From the NCBI GenBank assembly GCA_002633005.1, contig NMRA01000046.1, positions 386,266 to 450,265 on the forward strand: a DNA stretch of 64,000 bases, read 5' to 3'. The notes below the pieces were generated by a model that saw only the letters and a program-made list of their open reading frames with translations, ran no database searches and was not told the origin of the DNA. Each line of letters starts with the position of its first letter. Within the stretch, counting starts at the first letter, position 1. Below are positions 60,090 to 64,000 of this stretch, piece after piece. Source of the DNA: Phoronis australis. Taxonomy: Eukaryota; Phoronida; Phoronidae. The translations under genes and the position numbers were made by a program.

Positions 60090-60900
60090 TAAACTATATT
60101 TGGAAAGTTTGATGATCGAATCGGCTGAAGACGTCGAGTCGACATTGACCTACCTTTTGAACTTTCCACGTCAGAGGTCGCTGTTGAAGTAGTGCAAGAG
60201 GTGAATACGGAAAACTTTATTACATGGCCGTATTTCCCTCGACAGATTCAACGCGCATGGGATAAAGTCCAAGAATAACACGTTTGTAAGAGAAACAGTT
60301 GGGAAGCTGAATGAGACAATTTGAAGTAGTTTTCTGAATTCATTCCAAATTCTTGTACAGGGTGACATTGCCAAAAAGGTGTGACAGCATCTCTGGAGCT
60401 TTATTACAAAAAGAATATTAGAATCCCGAACTTTGATTTTGACTACAAAGTATTTGTTGAAATAATCCTTTGTAATATTCTAAATTCGAATCATCTAGTT
60501 GGAATCCTTCGTAATTTCATAAGGCAGTGTGTATATTTTCTTCCAATCTAAGCTATTTCCTAACTCTATTTCCCATTTACACTTTGACTTAGAAGGTTTC
60601 TTAATGTCATTAAAGATAGAACAAGTGTGTCTACAACCCTTCACATCTTTCCGTAAGTGAGTAAGTGCTAAAGGCATGCAAGGAGAATAGACATTAACCC
60701 TAAGCTTTAAATTTGAGTTTTTGAAATCGTCTTAGAACAGAAACAACACCATTATATTTACACAGTTGGTTTTTACATCGAAACTGTTTATCACATGATC
60801 TAAACTAATGAAATCGCCATCAGAGTTATACATATTTCTGATAAATCACAAGCTTTTTACAAACCAAGGCTTAAAAAAACACTTCTGCCTCCAATCCCAA
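60090..60900 (-). pseudogene. L1/Tx1-type LINE ORF2 C-terminal remnant (antisense)
   Basis: On the minus strand, pieces in changing frames read FFKPWFVKSL, FIRNMYNSDGDFISLDHVIN (~60850), then CKWEIELGNSLDWKKIYTLP (~60560), FEFRILQRIISTNTL (~60460) and HTFLAMSPCTRIWNEFRKLL (~60350). They follow in the order 'W...G...i.Dl.de.G.f.s...l...f', 'kWe.el....W..iy.lp', 'FQyriLhRil.TN', 'ehLFw.C..v..fWn', which is the C-terminus of L1-clade reverse transcriptases. Many stops and frameshifts. Inactive. Confidence 0.78.
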
Positions 60901-60914
60901 GTGACTAGAAAATT

Positions 60915-60964
60915 AATGAATTCACCTTGTTTGTGGTTAAAATCACAAACAAGGTAAATTCATT
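60915..60964. repeat. 21-bp inverted repeat hairpin
   Basis: AATGAATTCACCTTGTTTGTG is followed, after an 8-nt spacer, by CACAAACAAGGTAAATTCATT, one mismatch. It directly abuts the upstream limit of the LINE remnant. Confidence 0.85.
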
Positions 60965-61813
60965 TCTTGCTCATGTTATTGATATCGTTATTTGTCTATG
61001 ACATTCATGACATTAATGTACCTGAAGTTTCCTTCACATGGCTCAACTGGTTGTTGATTGGCATCAAGTGAAAAATCAGTTATACAGTGCTTCCTGCTTT
61101 CGGAAAATATGAATTAAATTCTATAGTTTTATAGATATTGACTAAACACAATATAAAATGCAACATATCCTGCATTCATTTTTCATGTATGGGTGAGGGT
61201 ATTAAGGCAAACAATGAAAAAGATTGCAAAATGAGAGGCACTCTTCAGAAGAAGACCCTCACCAGTGTTTCAGACCATTAACTTCATCTTTACACCATAG
61301 GTGAGTGCAGTTCACACCCACCAGCACCAAAAAAGGCCAATTAGTGCTGGATGGATGCTTGCCTATGGCTAGCAGGAGATTTGAGAAAGGGACTGGCCAC
61401 TAAACGGGACTCTTCCAGGGTTTTTTAGAAGTTTTGGAAAGAACTATCTTCTCATCAATTATATATTTCCATGGGTTCTAACTGGAATTCAACGTCCTGG
61501 GATGGGAGCCCTAATTTTGTAGGTCTTGCTCTTGTCACAGTTTGGAAAATCTGCTTCATTACCAGCATGACTTGCTGTATGGATGTCAGTAAAGAAATTG
61601 TGGCAAGATAAATCATGCAGAGTAACTCCATAAAATCCTCTTGACTTGGTCAAGACGTGTGTCATCTTGAGACATAAATTGAATACTGTGGATAAAAAGA
61701 TGAATTTTAGATACAAAAGAGTAATAATTTATTTTGATACCTTCTTTGTTTGTCTATTTTTAACTTTTTGTTCATAAGTTTTCGCCAATCATACCTTGTG
61801 CACTTTCTGAATT

Positions 61814-62140
61814 AAGTGTCACAGCAATGAGCTATATCAGGTCTAGCTCATTGGTCACAGTGACTATTAAGTGTTACAGCAGTGAGCTATACCAGGTGTA
61901 GCTCATTGGTCACAGTGACTATTAAGTGTCACAGCAATGAGCTATATCAGGTCTAGCTCATTGGTCACAGTGACTATTAAGTGCCACAGCAGTGAACTAT
62001 ACCAGGTGTAGCTCATTGGTCACAGTGACTATTAAGTGTTACAGCAGTGAGCTATACCAGGTGTAGCTCATTGGTCACAGTGACTATTAAGTGTCACAGC
62101 AATGAGCTGTACCAGGTATAGCTCATTGGTCACAGTGACT
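61814..62140. repeat. 55-bp minisatellite, six units, each containing a hairpin
   Basis: Six units start at 61814, 61869, 61924, 61979, 62034 and 62089. Each has AATGAGCTA (or AGTGAGCTA) and TAGCTCATT 9 nt apart, a stem of 8-9 bp, followed by GGTCACAGTGACTATT. Units 1 and 3 share one sequence type (TATCAGGTC) and units 2, 4 and 5 another (TACCAGGTG); unit 6 is mixed. No coding potential. Confidence 0.93.
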
Positions 62141-62580
62141 AAATATTTTCAAGTAAAAATGATCAATTTTAGTGAACAGGTTCATGGAATGAATTGTTTT
62201 TTAATTATGACATCTACACAGTAATAACAATTCTGAACATATTGCTGTCCAACTGGTTCTTGAACCCTGGATCCTCTACAATCTGTCTAATCCAATGAGT
62301 CATCTGGACTACCGGTTAAACAAGAATCCAACCAGACTTGTGTTTTCAAGGAGTTCATACCCCTGTTGTCAGATACATAGTCACACACTTGTAATATAAG
62401 AACATAGTACATACCCAGAGACTGAGTCAATCTTAAAACTCTTATGCCAACATAAAGATTTTAGTGATTACAGTTATGTCAACCAGGTTTTTTTAATAAC
62501 TAACCTCAATAGGCTAATGACTATGTTATGAGTAGAAATATAACACGATAATGTTTGATTTTTACTGTGAGACATTTTAT

Positions 62581-63528
62581 CTAAATCGTTGTTGTTTGTA
62601 TTTCTGGTGGTAGCAATTGTCTAGATGTACTAGATTTTTCGTTTTTGCTAAAGCAGACACGAGTGAGCAAACCACAGGCGAGCATACTCTTCAGCTGTTT
62701 GCGTACTTTATAATTTCTTGTGGCGTATATAATTGGATCTGCTATGGCATTCAAGGATAGCACACAATATGCTGCTACAAATACCTGTTGTCCTTCGGTG
62801 AATGTTAAAACTTTGAAAAACGCTAGTGCATATGAGAGGCTACATGGTAGCCAACACACAACAAAAGTTAAAACTATTAAAATGGTTGTCTTTGATGCCT
62901 TTTGCACATGCTGGCGGGTCTGTAGTTTGAAGCACATAAAAACGTACAGCATCATAATAACTACAATAGGCAACAACACAACCACCACCTGTATTGTAGA
63001 GTTCACATCAAATTTTATGTTCACTTCAAAAATATTTTTGTCACACGTAGCTTGCGTTGTTATTCCTATTATTGTTGAGAGCCACACCATAGTGATAGCC
63101 ATGAGAATGCGTCTTTTGGTCAACACGGTCTTGTACTGGAATGGTTTGACTATGGCAACTGTGCGCTCGACTGCCATTAAGAGTACTGTGAGTACTACTG
63201 CGTATAACATACTTGCCGCAATATTGCGAAAGATTTTTGAAAGTTGCCCAATTATTGTGAACTGATGAAAGGGTTCATATCCAGTGCAGCCACAGTATAT
63301 AGCTTTAAACGACGAACTCAGTGTTTGTAAAAATGCGTACAGTATATCAGCTGTAGTCAAGCTGATGAGCATGTATATAGTTATAGTCTTTTGATGTATG
63401 CAAAGCAGTGTTACCCCAGTGATGGCGTTGAAGCCTAGAGCCAGCGATCCCGTAGTCAGCAACACGCTATATACACCGCAATGAAGACAAATCCAGTCTG
63501 TTCTGTTGTTGGTTGTGTTGAAATCCAT
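62581..63528 (-). CDS. Intronless rhodopsin-family (class A) GPCR
   Basis: 315 codons, single exon, complete ATG (63528) to TAG. Seven hydrophobic segments. N-terminus with sequons at residues 4 and 8. Class A marks: N34 (GFNAITG, TM1), D61 (LTTADILYA, TM2), ERT 121-123 replacing DRY (MAVERTVAIVKPF), W150 (TM4), CWLP 225-228 (TM6), DPIIY 264-268 replacing NPxxY (TM7), then a basic helix 8 (RNYKVRKQLK) and Cys residues for possible palmitoylation. The TM3 cysteine (3.25) is absent, and with DPIIY this recalls the melanocortin/MECA group, but I cannot assign a ligand. It lies antisense in what seems to be an intron of PKHD1L1. Confidence 0.9.
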   Translation of the reverse strand: MDFNTTNNRTDWICLHCGVYSVLLTTGSLALGFNAITGVTLLCIHQKTITIYMLISLTTADILYAFLQTLSSSFKAIYCGCTGYEPFHQFTIIGQLSKIFRNIAASMLYAVVLTVLLMAVERTVAIVKPFQYKTVLTKRRILMAITMVWLSTIIGITTQATCDKNIFEVNIKFDVNSTIQVVVVLLPIVVIMMLYVFMCFKLQTRQHVQKASKTTILIVLTFVVCWLPCSLSYALAFFKVLTFTEGQQVFVAAYCVLSLNAIADPIIYATRNYKVRKQLKSMLACGLLTRVCFSKNEKSSTSRQLLPPEIQTTTI

Positions 63529-64000
63529 TCCTCCTAATGCTTTGTTCCAGTCTAATAATCCTTGAGTTTACACTTTTGTCATGATCATTCATTAAACAGT
63601 CCAATTACAGTTTCAGTTGCATTAAGATCTGCACTCTTGAGTGTGGGCAGTGCTGCAATATCATTGATTTATAAATATCACAGATCGTTGGTCACCTGTG
63701 GAGATGTGTAGTTTCAGAATATTCTCACAGCAGTTTCATATTCATCAATAATGAGCACTTAAACTAAACGTTCTTTGATTCAGAGACTTCACTGTAATAA
63801 TACTGCATTTACAATCCTGATGGTTTGGAAAGCTCATTTTTACCAAGCGACAATGTACTGTCAAGTTTTTATAATATTGTTACACTGCCATCTCTTGACT
63901 GGAATTTCTAAGTAAATATTAAGTAAACAGTGATTTAGAACCTCTAGTAAAGGCTTAGTCTTAAATTGATAGTGACTTTTAATTAATATTATGTCCACTA
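63529..64000. other. Upstream flank of the GPCR gene
   Basis: AT-rich DNA that would contain the GPCR promoter if the gene is transcribed from its own start. I see no conserved exon on either strand, and no clear core promoter element. Confidence 0.5.

Larger units (their letters stand above)
58265..62580. other. PKHD1L1: Presumed intron after the last visible exon
   Basis: No further plus-strand exon matching the post-G8 beta-helix region was found between 58265 and 64000, although exon 45 ends in a perfect GTAAGT. The stretch holds a fold-back element (59531-59679), an antisense L1-type LINE remnant (about 60090-60900), a short inverted repeat (60915-60964) and a 55-bp minisatellite (61814-62140). 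The rest is AT-rich without recognisable content. Confidence 0.7.

Noticed and set aside
61814-62140. Regular 55-bp repeats considered as a CRISPR array
   Set aside because: Units are contiguous with no unique spacers, and the locus is eukaryotic; it is a minisatellite.
62720-63265. 181-codon plus-strand open frame
   Set aside because: It is the antisense shadow of the GPCR, whose seven-segment pattern and motifs are on the minus strand.

Overview
This window is intron-rich metazoan nuclear DNA with low GC and many transposon remnants. It has two single ambiguous bases, at 29823 and 50994, which suggests a draft assembly. The gene family present, the Kolobok-, Penelope-, L1/Tx1- and Helentron-like repeats and the intron structure suggest an invertebrate deuterostome such as a hemichordate or cephalochordate. 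I cannot name the species.

Almost the whole window is one plus-strand gene encoding a fibrocystin-L (PKHD1L1) homologue, a giant secreted or membrane-anchored surface protein. I traced 47 exons from the start codon at 3958 to 58264. Every exon junction keeps the reading frame, giving 2295 codons, and the gene continues past the right edge. Domain order is: signal peptide, IPT/TIG 1-3, PA14, a long linker region, IPT 4-7, a cupredoxin-like domain that lacks the copper ligands, IPT 8-14, and the first G8 domain. One IPT module (two exons) is present twice beside an ambiguous base. Without that copy the IPT count is 14, the number I recall for vertebrate PKHD1L1.

Layout: 1-3957 is 5' flank with a minisatellite and repeat fragments. 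3958-10666 holds exons 1-10. 10667-15288 is a large intron with a decayed non-LTR reverse transcriptase. 15289-32306 holds exons 11 to 29 with introns carrying a TIR element (16.2-17.8 kb), a Helentron-like element (21.8-23.6 kb) and a minisatellite (30.8-31.2 kb). 32688-34628 is a TTAA-flanked Kolobok-like THAP transposon. 34764-39363 codes for the cupredoxin-like domain and IPT 8-11. 40519-43681 is a second Kolobok-like copy with a Helentron-like element nested inside it. 44018-58264 holds the last exons, with Penelope, LINE and palindromic elements in the introns. 58265-64000 appears to be intron, carrying an L1-type LINE remnant, fold-back repeats, a hairpin minisatellite, and an intact intronless class A GPCR gene on the minus strand (62581-63528).

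The most unusual points are: a pair of Kolobok-like elements that both carry an opposite-strand Cys-rich ORF and have independent deletions ending at nearly the same place; Helentron-like elements built around a ~450-bp internal satellite; a 334-bp MITE made of self-palindromic units; recurrent partial duplications of exon ends in the host gene; and a GPCR nested antisense in the host gene.
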